Shown: in pieces, positions 1 through 8,290 of the stretch
How positions within the stretch are numbered: position 1 is the first letter of the stretch
Layout of the letters: every line of letters begins with the position of its first letter
Source of the DNA: Dehalococcoidia bacterium
GTDB taxonomy: Bacteria; Chloroflexota; Dehalococcoidia; Lucifugimonadales; Lucifugimonadaceae
Length of the DNA: 64,000 bases
Reading direction: 5' to 3'
Assembly (NCBI GenBank): GCA_026421185.1
Contig: JAPKCH010000004.1
Location: 1-64,000, forward strand
Program-made: the position numbers and the translations under genes
The notes under the pieces: model-generated
Database searches by the model: none
Told to the model about the DNA's origin: nothing
What the model saw: only the letters and a program-made list of their open reading frames with translations

Positions 1-116
1 GCGCTGCTCCCACCATCATCACTACTCTCGCCACCACAGGCAACACCTGCGATAACGAGAAGGCTTGCCAGTGCCAAAAGCACCGGTACAAACCGTCTGT
101 TCAAACTAAGATTCAT
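1..116 (-). CDS. N-terminus of an exported lipoprotein (5' part only, cut by window edge)
   Basis: Too short for the ORF track. Reading the minus strand from an ATG at 116 gives a classic lipoprotein signal: short basic start (MNLSLNRRF), a hydrophobic core rich in Leu/Ala/Val, then AGVAC followed by a Gly/Ser/Asp-rich linker. The start is well supported by a strong Shine-Dalgarno GGAGGAAA 5-12 bases upstream. Only 38 codons lie inside the window. Such a leader with a GGESSDDGGSS-type linker is common in solute-binding lipoproteins of ABC or TRAP transporters, but the function cannot be told from this piece. It is divergent from the enolase-family gene at 384, across an AT-rich gap of about 270 bases. 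Confidence 0.7.
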   Translation of the reverse strand, partial: MNLSLNRRFVPVLLALASLLVIAGVACGGESSDDGGSS

Positions 117-383
117 GCTATTTCCTCCGAGAAGGTCAAATATATAATAATCTGGGATTTTCAAGAAAATCTATCTATCCCGAGATCATAAGCAGCACGA
201 AAATATACACGTACGAATTTAAATGTCAATGTAAAAGAGTGTACTTTTCAACACGGTTCACTGTAACTAAGACTCGTTGGAATAATCACTATTCAAGACG
301 CATATATCGGACGTAGACTTTCGCTAGTCAAATTTAGTTATGTCTAGATTTCCACAAATATTGACTAGGAATCCAGGAACCTT

Positions 384-1574
384 ATGTCGGCAAACACCAG
401 TTTCAGTATCAAATCGATTGAGTCCGTTCACCTTGCGTTTAAGAATTCAGCTTCTTACTGGGAGTCATACAGAGCAAGCGAAGGCGATCGTCAAACCGAA
501 CGTTTTGAATTCAAAAAGGGCTGGCAAACGGTTTACGCCCGCTATATAGAAACCCCCTTGGTAAAGGTGACTTTTTCCGACGGAACAGTCGGTTGGGGTG
601 AAGCAAACACTGGAATTGGTCCAGATGTCGTCACGCTTATCGTGAACGGTCTTATGGCACAGATGATCGAGGGGCAAGAGTACGAGAGCCCTGCCGTTTT
701 GTGGGATTTCTTATACGACGCGCAACGTGGGCGAGGGTATTCATCTGGTTTCTGGCTCGACGCACTTGCTGCTATCGATATCGCCGTTTGGGATGCAATC
801 GGCAAGAGAGAACAATCGCCAGTAGCGGCACTACTCGACCCAAATCCTCGAAAACAGTTTGATGTGTACCTGTCAGGCGTTCGACGATCGACTCTAGAAG
901 AACGAATCTCTCACGTGAAGTCATGGATCGACACTGGTTTAAGAGGCGCAAAGATTTTCCTTACCGGCGATGTGGCAGCAGGAACCGCTGAGTTAGATGG
1001 CCTGATGGCCGGTGCGCCAGAATTAGAACAGTGGATGGTCGACACACTCTGGATGTGTTCTCACGAATCAGCAGAACTTGGAAAAATCGAATACGGGAAG
1101 CGTAATGTCCGATTCTTCGAGTGCCCACTACAGCCTGAAGATCTGATGGGGCACCAGGAACTCGTGAAGAAGCCCGGAGCAGATATCGCTCTAGGTGAGC
1201 ACTTCAGGTCCCGCTACCAGATGGAACAGTGGGTTCAGCAGCCACGTGCGTTGGATGTGTATCAGCCAGATATCGGACGAACAGGCTTCACCGATTACAT
1301 GGTGCAGATGGGCATTGCTGCGAAGGCTGGAATAAAGACGACCCCACACATGGGTAGTGGAGTTTCAGTGTTCCAGGCCGCTACTCTCCAGTGTGCGGCT
1401 GTTGCGCCACCCGACTATCTACAAGAGTTCCAAGGTGGGCTTTCTGACCGATTGGAAAAGGCATCGGATACGGCATGGCAGTACGCCGATGGCGGATTCG
1501 TACTTCCTGACCGTCCCGGTATCGGTGTTGAAATCAACGAAACGCTACTCGAACCATTCATAGTGAAGCACTAA
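384..1574 (+). CDS. Mandelate racemase/muconate lactonizing enzyme family protein (enolase superfamily)
   Basis: Enolase-superfamily enzymes abstract a proton alpha to a carboxylate, usually dehydrating or racemising sugar acids or hydroxy acids with Mg2+. At 396 aa it has the usual length: an N-terminal capping domain (about 1-130) and a C-terminal TIM barrel. Visible metal ligands are Asp220 (VDTLW), Glu246 (FFECPL) and Glu272 (LGEHF). The His-Asp dyad is Asp296 (QPDIGRTG) and His322 (TPHMGSG). At the second barrel strand the usual KxK appears as K190-I-F, so the second lysine is missing and the base chemistry may rest on His322. The start ATG has AGGAA a few bases upstream. It is followed by a long hairpin and then an MFS transporter. 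Substrate unknown; family assignment is firm. Confidence 0.88.
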   Translation: MSANTSFSIKSIESVHLAFKNSASYWESYRASEGDRQTERFEFKKGWQTVYARYIETPLVKVTFSDGTVGWGEANTGIGPDVVTLIVNGLMAQMIEGQEYESPAVLWDFLYDAQRGRGYSSGFWLDALAAIDIAVWDAIGKREQSPVAALLDPNPRKQFDVYLSGVRRSTLEERISHVKSWIDTGLRGAKIFLTGDVAAGTAELDGLMAGAPELEQWMVDTLWMCSHESAELGKIEYGKRNVRFFECPLQPEDLMGHQELVKKPGADIALGEHFRSRYQMEQWVQQPRALDVYQPDIGRTGFTDYMVQMGIAAKAGIKTTPHMGSGVSVFQAATLQCAAVAPPDYLQEFQGGLSDRLEKASDTAWQYADGGFVLPDRPGIGVEINETLLEPFIVKH

Positions 1575-1598
1575 TCAACTTTCATCAGTGGCAACGTA

Positions 1599-1644
1599 CA
1601 ACCACTCTAGAAATAACGCACTAGACTTATTTCAAGAGTGGTTG
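1599..1644. repeat. 18-bp inverted repeat after the enolase-family gene, possible terminator
   Basis: Two 18-base arms (starting CAACCACTCT and ending AGAGTGGTTG) pair with a single mismatch around a 10-base loop. The site lies 24 bases past the stop codon of the upstream gene. No T-tract follows on the plus strand, so it is not a textbook Rho-independent terminator. It could stop or protect the 3' end of the transcript. Confidence 0.6.
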
Positions 1645-1791
1645 CTGCACTACAGGACTGGGATCGTTGCAGGTCCTGATATGTGCCAATCTCTCGCACG
1701 CACGAACTCGAATGAGGCTGCGTGCGCCCCCATCTACCTATCATTTAGCCCCCCTACCTGACGTTACTCTAGTTCAATCGAGGAACCTGCC

Positions 1792-3063
1792 CTGGATGAT
1801 AAAGCTGACTACTTAGAAAATTCGTCAGACACAAATGTCAGCAGATCAACAAGATCAGACAAGAATGCAGCTGGCCCATTCAGCATTCTGTCGATTCGAG
1901 ACTATAGATTGTTGGTTCTCTCGAATCTGGCGACATTTGCCGGCTATCAAATACGAAACATGGCTCAGGCGTGGATAGTTCTCGACAAAACAGATTCAGC
2001 AACTCTGATGGGGTTGGTGAACGCAATGCCAGGTATTGCCATCATCTCAATCTCGCTCATCGGCGGAGCACTTGCCGATCGTACTGAACGTTGGCAACTG
2101 CTTTGGCGAACCAAGGCCATCATTGCGTCGATGGCACTGCTAACTGCCGTGTTACTAACAGCTGGCGTACTCGAATGGTGGCATCTGATACCAATATCGC
2201 TTATGACCGGTGCGATGTTCGCTCTGCACAATCCAACAAGTCAGGCTTTTGCTGTCGACGTTGTAGGTCGAGAACGTTTGGTTTCTGCATCGAGCCTGAA
2301 TACGGGAATCTCAATGACAGCAACTATCGCAGGCCCCAGTGCTGGTGGAGCATTGCTTATCCTCGGCTTTGATACTGCGTTTTATGCACTCGCTGGTCTA
2401 TACGCATTTTCAGCTTTCATGATTTTCCGAGTACGAACCCGGCATCAACCAGTTCCGAGCGGACGGAACATGTTTTCGGATATTCGACAGGGTCTTGGCT
2501 ACGCTTATCGAACTCCGATCATTCGGGCTCTTCTCATCCTTGGCTCTAGCGCGATCTTTATGGGGATGATGCAACCAGCGATTCCCGTCAAAGTTAAAGA
2601 TGTTCTCGGGCTAAGTGAAATCGGCTACGGAGTGATGCTCGGGCTCAGTGGAGCCGGTGCGCTCATTGGAGCTTTTTCGTTGTTCGCATTCAGCAACAAA
2701 ATACGAAAAGGGCATCTACTAATATTCGCAATGCTGGTGATGAACATTTCGACAGCCTTGTTCGCCGTCGCGCCAAACATATTCTTGTCTGGTGTCGCAA
2801 TGACGCTCCAAGGCTTGGCGTTCGCATCATGGATGATTTCAGTGCCAGTACTTCTGCAGACAACAGCGTCAGAAGAAATGCGGGGAAGGGTGATGAGTTT
2901 ATACTTCATGACCGTTCTGACCCATCAGCTTGGCTGGCTTATTGGTGGGATGGGTATCGAAGCGTTTGGAATTCAAACTACATTGTTCATCGGAATCACA
3001 GGCAGTTTAATTGTTTCAGGAACGGCGATCCTTATGACACCCGCCTTACGGAAAGCCCGATAA
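1792..3063 (+). CDS. MFS transporter (MFS_3 / drug-exporter-like), start codon not canonical
   Basis: Major facilitator superfamily permease with about 12 hydrophobic segments. A typical N-terminal motif (PFSILSIRDYRLLVLSNL) precedes the first helix, followed by segments such as GALADRTERW (loop 2-3 signature region). The ORF track begins at TTG 1909, which would cut into that motif. The frame is open further upstream to a TGA at 1759, but contains no ATG, GTG or TTG before 1909. The best start is CTG 1792, 6 bases after GAGGAA, giving about 423 aa, the usual family length. A frameshift near ATG 1835 is the alternative. It probably exports or imports a small organic acid or drug. It sits between two enolase-family loci, which suggests but does not show a link to their substrates. 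Confidence 0.75.
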   Translation: MDDKADYLENSSDTNVSRSTRSDKNAAGPFSILSIRDYRLLVLSNLATFAGYQIRNMAQAWIVLDKTDSATLMGLVNAMPGIAIISISLIGGALADRTERWQLLWRTKAIIASMALLTAVLLTAGVLEWWHLIPISLMTGAMFALHNPTSQAFAVDVVGRERLVSASSLNTGISMTATIAGPSAGGALLILGFDTAFYALAGLYAFSAFMIFRVRTRHQPVPSGRNMFSDIRQGLGYAYRTPIIRALLILGSSAIFMGMMQPAIPVKVKDVLGLSEIGYGVMLGLSGAGALIGAFSLFAFSNKIRKGHLLIFAMLVMNISTALFAVAPNIFLSGVAMTLQGLAFASWMISVPVLLQTTASEEMRGRVMSLYFMTVLTHQLGWLIGGMGIEAFGIQTTLFIGITGSLIVSGTAILMTPALRKAR

Positions 3064-3136
3064 CGTAATGAATAATAGCTGGGGATCGAATTTCGTCGTT
3101 CATCCAGTCTTGTTTATAAGGTGACCGGTAAGCGGC

Positions 3137-3606
3137 TGTCGTGACAGATCCGAACGTTTCATCCCAATTCCAACTGGCGAACGCTACACATAGATCTGGG
3201 AATTCGAAATGGCCCTATCTCGCAACGCCGTTCAATACATTCGTCCCGACGTATGTCTAGTCGGTAGCGTTCTGGTGCTCGAAAGATTACAGATCTCGCT
3301 GAAGCCCGACACGTTGGATTCGTTCCGTACAATCCGCTGTCGCCAGTTTTAACTGCTGCTTGTCTGCAAATCGCAGCCACAGCACCGAACTTCGCTCTTC
3401 AGGAATACCCGATTGGTAAAGATGTTGTGCCCAAGACCAATATGGTCGCCGGTATGGCAGAACATGATGGAAATGGCTACCTGATGATTTCCAACGCCCC
3501 CGGCATCGGTCTCGAACTAAAACCTTGTGCCGTAGAAAACTCCCCTGAAAAGCCATGAGAAGTAATTACTCGTCTCCACGCAGACGGCTCAGTTATCGAC
3601 CAATAG
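3137..3606 (+). pseudogene. Decayed enolase-superfamily (mandelate racemase/galactonate dehydratase-like) gene, C-terminal third
   Basis: Not in the ORF track as a gene. In frame 2 one reads IPTGERYT, a TAG, then IWEFEM...AVQYIRPDVCLVG, the GER metal-ligand and Asp strands of the family. Around 3270-3285 the frame shifts to frame 1: ITDLAEARHVGFVPYNPLSP...NFALQEYP...APGIGLEL. A TGA follows, and the frame resumes with EVITRLHADGSVIDQ and a final TAG. The catalytic His of VPHN is Tyr (TAC for CAC), and the TGA stands where homologues have Arg (CGA), so two lesions look like C-to-T changes. The 5' two thirds are gone. It lies between the MFS gene and the DapA-like gene, and is a third member of the family in this island. 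Confidence 0.85.
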
Positions 3607-3657
3607 ACTGCCATACTGAATTGTTCAAACTAATCTTACCGAGACAATCATTCCAAA

Positions 3658-4551
3658 ATGCCAATTCCAACTCAAAACCCTATCGTTGTTGCTCCAAGTC
3701 CTACGCCGTTCAAGTCCGATGATTCGGTCGATCACGCTGCAATAGAACGCAACGTTGAGAAATGGCTAAAGACTCCGCTTTCAGGGTTTGTATTGGGTAC
3801 TGAAAACGGTGAAGAGCAGTTTCTTTCGGAGAAAGAGCGACTTGAAGTAGTTCGCACAGTGAACAACGCTCGAAACGGCGAAAAGTTCATCATGGGTGGA
3901 GTCGATAGCTCATCAATAACTGACACGATTCGTCAGGCTGAAGATCTTGTTGAAGCCGGTGCCGAGTTGATTCGTATCAGAATTCCTCGACTCACCAAGA
4001 ACGTTACCGGCTATTTCGAGAAGGTCGTACCTCGTGTTCCAGCACCAGTTGCGATCATTCACCAGATGGCTCCAGGAATGTTCGCCGGTGGAGCAGCTCC
4101 GGTTGGAGCAGAGCCAGAGGTGATTGGTGAACTAGTCGATATAGATAACGTTTGGGGCTACATCGCATCGGGTAACGTTCGATTCGAGGCACGAGTTCGC
4201 AATTTCGTAACCACCGACAAGCCGTTCTGGCTAGGTAATGGACTACTGCTTCTGGCAATGTCTGCAATCGGAGCCAACGGTGCCTGCCTCATGTTTGGAA
4301 ACGTGGCACCTACCGAGTGTCACCAGATAATTTCGAGCGTGATGAACGGTGATTTTGCTACTGCACAGGAAATTCAGAGTCGAATAATCGAAGCTGACCA
4401 TCAAATTCTCAATCGTGGAGCAGCTGGCGTCAAAGCGGCACTCGACCTACTCGGCTACGACGGTGGCGCACCACGACTCCCGAACCCATCAGTAAATGAC
4501 GCCGACCGCGAAGTTATTCGAGCAGCAATGCAACAGGCGAAGTTGATTTAA
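3658..4551 (+). CDS. DapA/NAL-family (class I aldolase fold) protein lacking the Schiff-base lysine
   Basis: The 297-aa protein has the size and overall pattern of dihydrodipicolinate synthase / N-acetylneuraminate lyase: a (beta/alpha)8 barrel, an N-terminal VAPSPTPF strand, GFVLGTENGE at the GTTGE position, and a C-terminal G..AALDLLGY helix region. Two catalytic residues of the family seem absent. The Schiff-base lysine motif (GIKEASG) is WGYIASG with Tyr168, and the tyrosine of the LYNxP strand is His135 (AIIHQMAP). By family knowledge it should not form the usual imine. It may use another mechanism, bind a ligand, or be misaligned by me. It sits inside a sugar-acid-like catabolic island, downstream of an enolase pseudogene. 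Confidence 0.75.
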   Translation: MPIPTQNPIVVAPSPTPFKSDDSVDHAAIERNVEKWLKTPLSGFVLGTENGEEQFLSEKERLEVVRTVNNARNGEKFIMGGVDSSSITDTIRQAEDLVEAGAELIRIRIPRLTKNVTGYFEKVVPRVPAPVAIIHQMAPGMFAGGAAPVGAEPEVIGELVDIDNVWGYIASGNVRFEARVRNFVTTDKPFWLGNGLLLLAMSAIGANGACLMFGNVAPTECHQIISSVMNGDFATAQEIQSRIIEADHQILNRGAAGVKAALDLLGYDGGAPRLPNPSVNDADREVIRAAMQQAKLI

Positions 4552-4572
4552 AGAACTTAGGAACACCAGCGA

Positions 4573-4850
4573 ATGACTAACTTCCTCGTTTGTCATCCCT
4601 ATTTTACGACTCGACTTATATGTTCTATACATGGATGGACCACACCGGGTCGGCCGATCCTGATTTGGCTACAACGCAGTGGGAACGGATGGTTAATGAG
4701 TTGACTGTAGCTCGGGCTGAAGTTCGGTATTTAGAGACATCGCCATACTCGCCTGCTGAGGTTTTCACGGCTGATAGAGCCATCGTTATCGGCGTCAATC
4801 ACGCTCTAGTGCGAGATAATAACGGATCAAACCTATATACCTATCCGTAA
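4573..4850 (+). pseudogene. Truncated, frameshifted arginine-deiminase-family (DDAH-like) gene
   Basis: ATG 4573 opens with MTNFLVCHPYF, the usual start of dimethylarginine-dimethylaminohydrolase-like proteins. Within about 20 codons the frame must shift to frame 3, where the homology continues: YTWMDHTGSADPDLATTQW, then AEVRYLETSP and EVFTADRAIVIG. These match the family pattern WMD...QW..L...L...GAEV..LEP.PG.PD.VFTAN. The match ends after NHALV and a stop follows at 4850. The catalytic His and Cys domains are missing entirely. The 86-aa line in the ORF track is the second part only. It is a gene remnant of about one third of the family length. Confidence 0.75.
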
Positions 4851-4950
4851 TCGATAAAGTGCCCGGCGACGTTTGACAGAAATCCGGAAGCGACGGGGCT
4901 TAGTCGGCCAACACTCTCGTAGGCGATCAGAAAATGTCCCGGCCCGACAC

Positions 4951-5742
4951 CTACCAGATCGACCAGCCGCCATCTACGCGAAATTCTTGGCCGGTGATCC
5001 ACGCACCTGCATCGGAAGCTAGTAGCGCAACCGTACCTTTGATATCTTGAGATAAACCTGTTCGTTGAAGCGGGATCATCTGGCGGAATATCTCGATCTG
5101 ATCGGTGTTTGTGTCGGTTCGTGGAATCTGTCCAGGCGAAATGCAGTTTGCCGTAATTCCATACTCGCCAAACTCGGCAGCCATGGCACGAGTCAGGTTC
5201 AGCACTCCACCCTTGGCCGCTATGTATGGTGCCCCGGAGCGCTTGAACTCTGAGTTGTAGATACGTATATCCATTGCCAGCGTAGCAGCAATCGATCCGA
5301 GCGTAATAATCGAGCCGCTTTTTGCCGGGATCATCGCCCTACCCGCCGACTGAGCCGTGATGTACGTACCAGTTAGGTTCACCTCTACAGTTCGTTTGAA
5401 CTCTTCAATATTTCCGTCGGGCGGATAGCTAGTGGTGAACGAACCGCCAGCGTTGCACACAGCAATATCGAGCCGACCATGGTCGTTCATCACTCGGTCG
5501 ACAAGCGCATCAACCTGTGATTCCTCGGTGACATCACAGCCCATCGCAGTTACGTCCCTGCCCTCAGCACGTAGTCGCTCAGCCACTTCTTCGCAAAGTT
5601 CAGCGCGACGCGAAGCGATATAAACCTTTGCACCAAGATCAGTAAGTGCTTCCGTAAATGCTGTACCAAGATGTGTCCCACCGCCGGTGACTATCGCGGT
5701 GCGTCCTGTGAGGTCGAAAAGTTCTTGAATTGATTTAGTCAT
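4951..5742 (-). CDS. Short-chain dehydrogenase/reductase (gluconate 5-dehydrogenase-like)
   Basis: NAD(P)-dependent oxidoreductase of the classical SDR family, 263 aa from the chosen start. The cofactor loop TGGGTHLG is at 20-26, CNAGG near 96-100, the catalytic Ser at about 140, and Tyr163/Lys167 in YIAAK. The C-terminal DGGW tail is typical. The ORF track start (5850) adds 36 residues without homology. ATG 5742 (MTKSIQELFDLTGRTA) is preferred because the first strand follows at the normal distance. It overlaps the 3' end of the phosphoesterase gene by 8 bases, which indicates translational coupling. Likely oxidises or reduces a sugar acid or polyol; the exact substrate is unknown. Confidence 0.88.
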   Translation of the reverse strand: MTKSIQELFDLTGRTAIVTGGGTHLGTAFTEALTDLGAKVYIASRRAELCEEVAERLRAEGRDVTAMGCDVTEESQVDALVDRVMNDHGRLDIAVCNAGGSFTTSYPPDGNIEEFKRTVEVNLTGTYITAQSAGRAMIPAKSGSIITLGSIAATLAMDIRIYNSEFKRSGAPYIAAKGGVLNLTRAMAAEFGEYGITANCISPGQIPRTDTNTDQIEIFRQMIPLQRTGLSQDIKGTVALLASDAGAWITGQEFRVDGGWSIW

Positions 5743-6790
5743 TGGGCATTTCAAAATCGTGGCGAAGTTTGATCGTTCGTTCAGAAGGTTCGTACCAACC
5801 CTGATCGTCGTACTGATCAGTGTGCAAGTAACACTGCACCCGAACTTCATCAGTTCCTTCAGTGAACGTAAGCAACCGACTCATCGGAATCGAATTACGC
5901 TTGCCGTGGTAGCGAGTAACTGCCGACACGTTTACAAAATTGGCTCCCCATTTTTGCTCGATGTGCGACCGGCCGCCAGTGGTGTCGTCGGGATGAGTGT
6001 GAGTATGGGCACCCAACCACAAATCTATTGCCGGGTTGTTATCGTCCAAGAAATTCTCGATACGGCCTGAGTCTTTTTGACCGCCTACCCAGTAGATAAA
6101 CGATGATCCCGGTGCGCCGCCATCGGGCATTCTACCGTGATACCCCTCGTCACAACCCTCGTTCAATCCGGAAGCCACCGTAGTCTCTTTAATCATATGG
6201 TGGTGGGCTGAAATAACGATCTTATCTTTGTTTTCAGCTACCTTTCCAGTCCACCACTGGAACGTTTCTTCCGAGATGGCACCCGCCGGATATCCACCAA
6301 ACTCGCCACGACCGATCGGGGCGCCGCCATCGTTCCTATCAGCCATCATCAAGAAAACGACGTTACCTATCTCGAACGAATAATTCTCCCACGTACCTTC
6401 GGTTGAGTACGGTCGCTTAGAATTGTCGATTCCCGAATACTCGGTACTCTCACCGGTTGGATCGATCCATTTCCGGAACCACCACTGCATCGGCTCATCA
6501 GCACCTGAAGCATCGTGATTTCCGATCACATCGTAGAAATGCTCGCGACCGTGATGCTCCGCCGCCGCATACTGCGAAACGACCAACTCGCCCTCTTCAT
6601 CGTCGGGTGGCAGCTGTGAACCTGAGAAATCTCCCAGATTCACGGCAACATCAAAACCGCCTCTTTGACCCGGACCGTTAGGCCATGCCTCGGCGTGTTG
6701 AATTACTTCTTCTAGCGAGCGTCGACCAAATTTGATTTCGGTGCCGACATGCGTATCCGATAGCGCCCATAGGCGAAAAGTTCGAGCCAA
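5735..6790 (-). CDS. Calcineurin-like metallophosphoesterase
   Basis: 351-aa two-metal phosphoesterase. Metal-binding blocks are visible in order: SDTHVG (Asp12, His14), LGDFSG (Asp54), GNHDASG (Asn91-His92), SAHHHM and GAHTHTHP near the C-terminus. No signal peptide is visible, so it is probably cytoplasmic. It is the first gene of a minus-strand pair with the SDR, with an 8-base overlap. In this setting it might remove phosphate from a sugar phosphate, but the family is too broad to name a substrate. The start ATG 6790 is followed directly by the first beta strand, so little extension is possible. Confidence 0.85.
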   Translation of the reverse strand: MARTFRLWALSDTHVGTEIKFGRRSLEEVIQHAEAWPNGPGQRGGFDVAVNLGDFSGSQLPPDDEEGELVVSQYAAAEHHGREHFYDVIGNHDASGADEPMQWWFRKWIDPTGESTEYSGIDNSKRPYSTEGTWENYSFEIGNVVFLMMADRNDGGAPIGRGEFGGYPAGAISEETFQWWTGKVAENKDKIVISAHHHMIKETTVASGLNEGCDEGYHGRMPDGGAPGSSFIYWVGGQKDSGRIENFLDDNNPAIDLWLGAHTHTHPDDTTGGRSHIEQKWGANFVNVSAVTRYHGKRNSIPMSRLLTFTEGTDEVRVQCYLHTDQYDDQGWYEPSERTIKLRHDFEMPND

Positions 6791-7036
6791 AGTTTTCTTT
6801 CCTAGTTCGTCCTTGAGGTGATCAACGGTGAACTCACGACCAAAAGTAAAAAATATCGAATGCGAACCGCATCATAGCCGCAACAGAAACTGATGTGTCG
6901 ACATCAACCAATCAAATCAATCACCAACATCTACTCGAAAGCGGCGTATACTCCCGCCGCGAACGCATTTATATACTCCTTCGCAAACTTGTACGAACGT
7001 CCTAGATAAACGACCCTTTGGCGAGATAAAAAAAAC

Positions 7037-8194
7037 ATGCCAGCAATAACTAGCGTTGAATTCAGACAGTTTTCAGCAAGCCACCACAATGCCCAGCGCA
7101 ACTGGTTGCTGGTGAAACTCAACACCGATGATCCTAACGTTTTCGGCATCGGCGATGCCTCGCCGATGGAAAACGATGATCTTGTTATAGGCATGATCGA
7201 GGCAATGGTACAAAAGCACCTGATTGGCAAAGATCCGCTGGAATCAGAAGTTCTCTGGACGACTCTGTATCAAGACTTTCATGCAAGAGGTGGACGAATA
7301 GCATCGACTGCCCTTTCAGGAATCGATATAGCGCTCTGGGATCTCAAAGGTAAAATTCTGGGTCAGCCGGTTTGGAAACTACTTGGCGGTGCGCATCGCA
7401 AGAGCATTCGGGTCTACGCCAACGGCTGGTATTCGAACCCTGGAACGGCAGCACAAAACGCCGAGGAAGCCAAAGCCGTGGTCGACTTGGGCTACACTGC
7501 GTTGAAGTTCGACCCGTTTGGTCAACACAACTACTACAAGCTGTCTCTTAAAGAGGCTCAACTTGCAGAGGATAAAGTGGCGGCAGTTCGAGAAGCAGTT
7601 GGACCTTACGTCGATATCCTCGTCGAAGCGCATGCCAAGTTCGACGTGATGAACGCAATTCAGATCGGCAAGCGGCTTGAAGAGTATCGGCCGCTGTTCT
7701 ACGAAGAACCAGTTTCTCAGGAACGAGTTTCTGAGCTGCTCGAAGTACGAAACAAGGTGAACATCCCGATTGCGACAGGCGAACGGCTTTACACGAAGTT
7801 CCCGTTTGCAGAGATTGTCGACCGCCATGCCGCCGATGTACTCCAGCCTGATATCGCAAACGCAGGTGGAATTACCGAGCTAAAGAAAATCGCCATCATC
7901 GCTGAAGCAAAGCACATCACAATGGCTCCGCACAACGTGTGCTCACCGGTAGGTGCCATGGCCGAAATGCACTTGGATGCATCGATCATCAACTTCGAAA
8001 TTCAGGAGTACCATGCCGAGTTCTACACAGAGCATTACTTCACCGTCCTTGATGGGTTCACTCGTCAGGTAGACGGCTATGTGGAGATCACGGATGCTCC
8101 GGGTCTCGGTCTTGAACTTAACGAAGCCGAAATCGCAGCGCACCAGCCTTTGAAGAAGGTAAGTTCCGCAGGTGGAACAGTACGAGGAATCTAA
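7037..8194 (+). CDS. Mandelate racemase/galactonate dehydratase-like enolase-superfamily enzyme
   Basis: 385-aa enzyme with an intact active-site set. LKFDPFG carries Lys157-x-Asp159 on the second barrel strand; metal ligands are Glu197 (VEAHAKF), Glu223/224 (YEEPV) and Glu249 (TGERLYT); the dyad is Asp272 (QPDIANAGG) and His299 (APHNVCSP). The KxD arrangement and the AHQP-like C-terminus fit sugar-acid dehydratases (galactonate, mannonate, gluconate types) better than racemases, though substrate cannot be read from sequence. The gene is divergent from the phosphoesterase-SDR pair and is followed 96 bases later by an HpcH/HpaI aldolase. A dehydratase making a 2-keto-3-deoxy acid and an aldolase cleaving it is a plausible two-step pathway. 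Confidence 0.9.
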   Translation: MPAITSVEFRQFSASHHNAQRNWLLVKLNTDDPNVFGIGDASPMENDDLVIGMIEAMVQKHLIGKDPLESEVLWTTLYQDFHARGGRIASTALSGIDIALWDLKGKILGQPVWKLLGGAHRKSIRVYANGWYSNPGTAAQNAEEAKAVVDLGYTALKFDPFGQHNYYKLSLKEAQLAEDKVAAVREAVGPYVDILVEAHAKFDVMNAIQIGKRLEEYRPLFYEEPVSQERVSELLEVRNKVNIPIATGERLYTKFPFAEIVDRHAADVLQPDIANAGGITELKKIAIIAEAKHITMAPHNVCSPVGAMAEMHLDASIINFEIQEYHAEFYTEHYFTVLDGFTRQVDGYVEITDAPGLGLELNEAEIAAHQPLKKVSSAGGTVRGI

Positions 8195-8290
8195 CTACCT
8201 ATTACCGGAACTAATATTTGTAACTACTGAAATAAAACGATTAGCCCGTAACGAGCAAAAAGATCCCGACGGGATTAGGAGAAAATTAAT

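Noticed and set aside
340-549. 69-aa ORF overlapping the first enolase-family gene
   Set aside because: Different frame from the conserved gene and no features.
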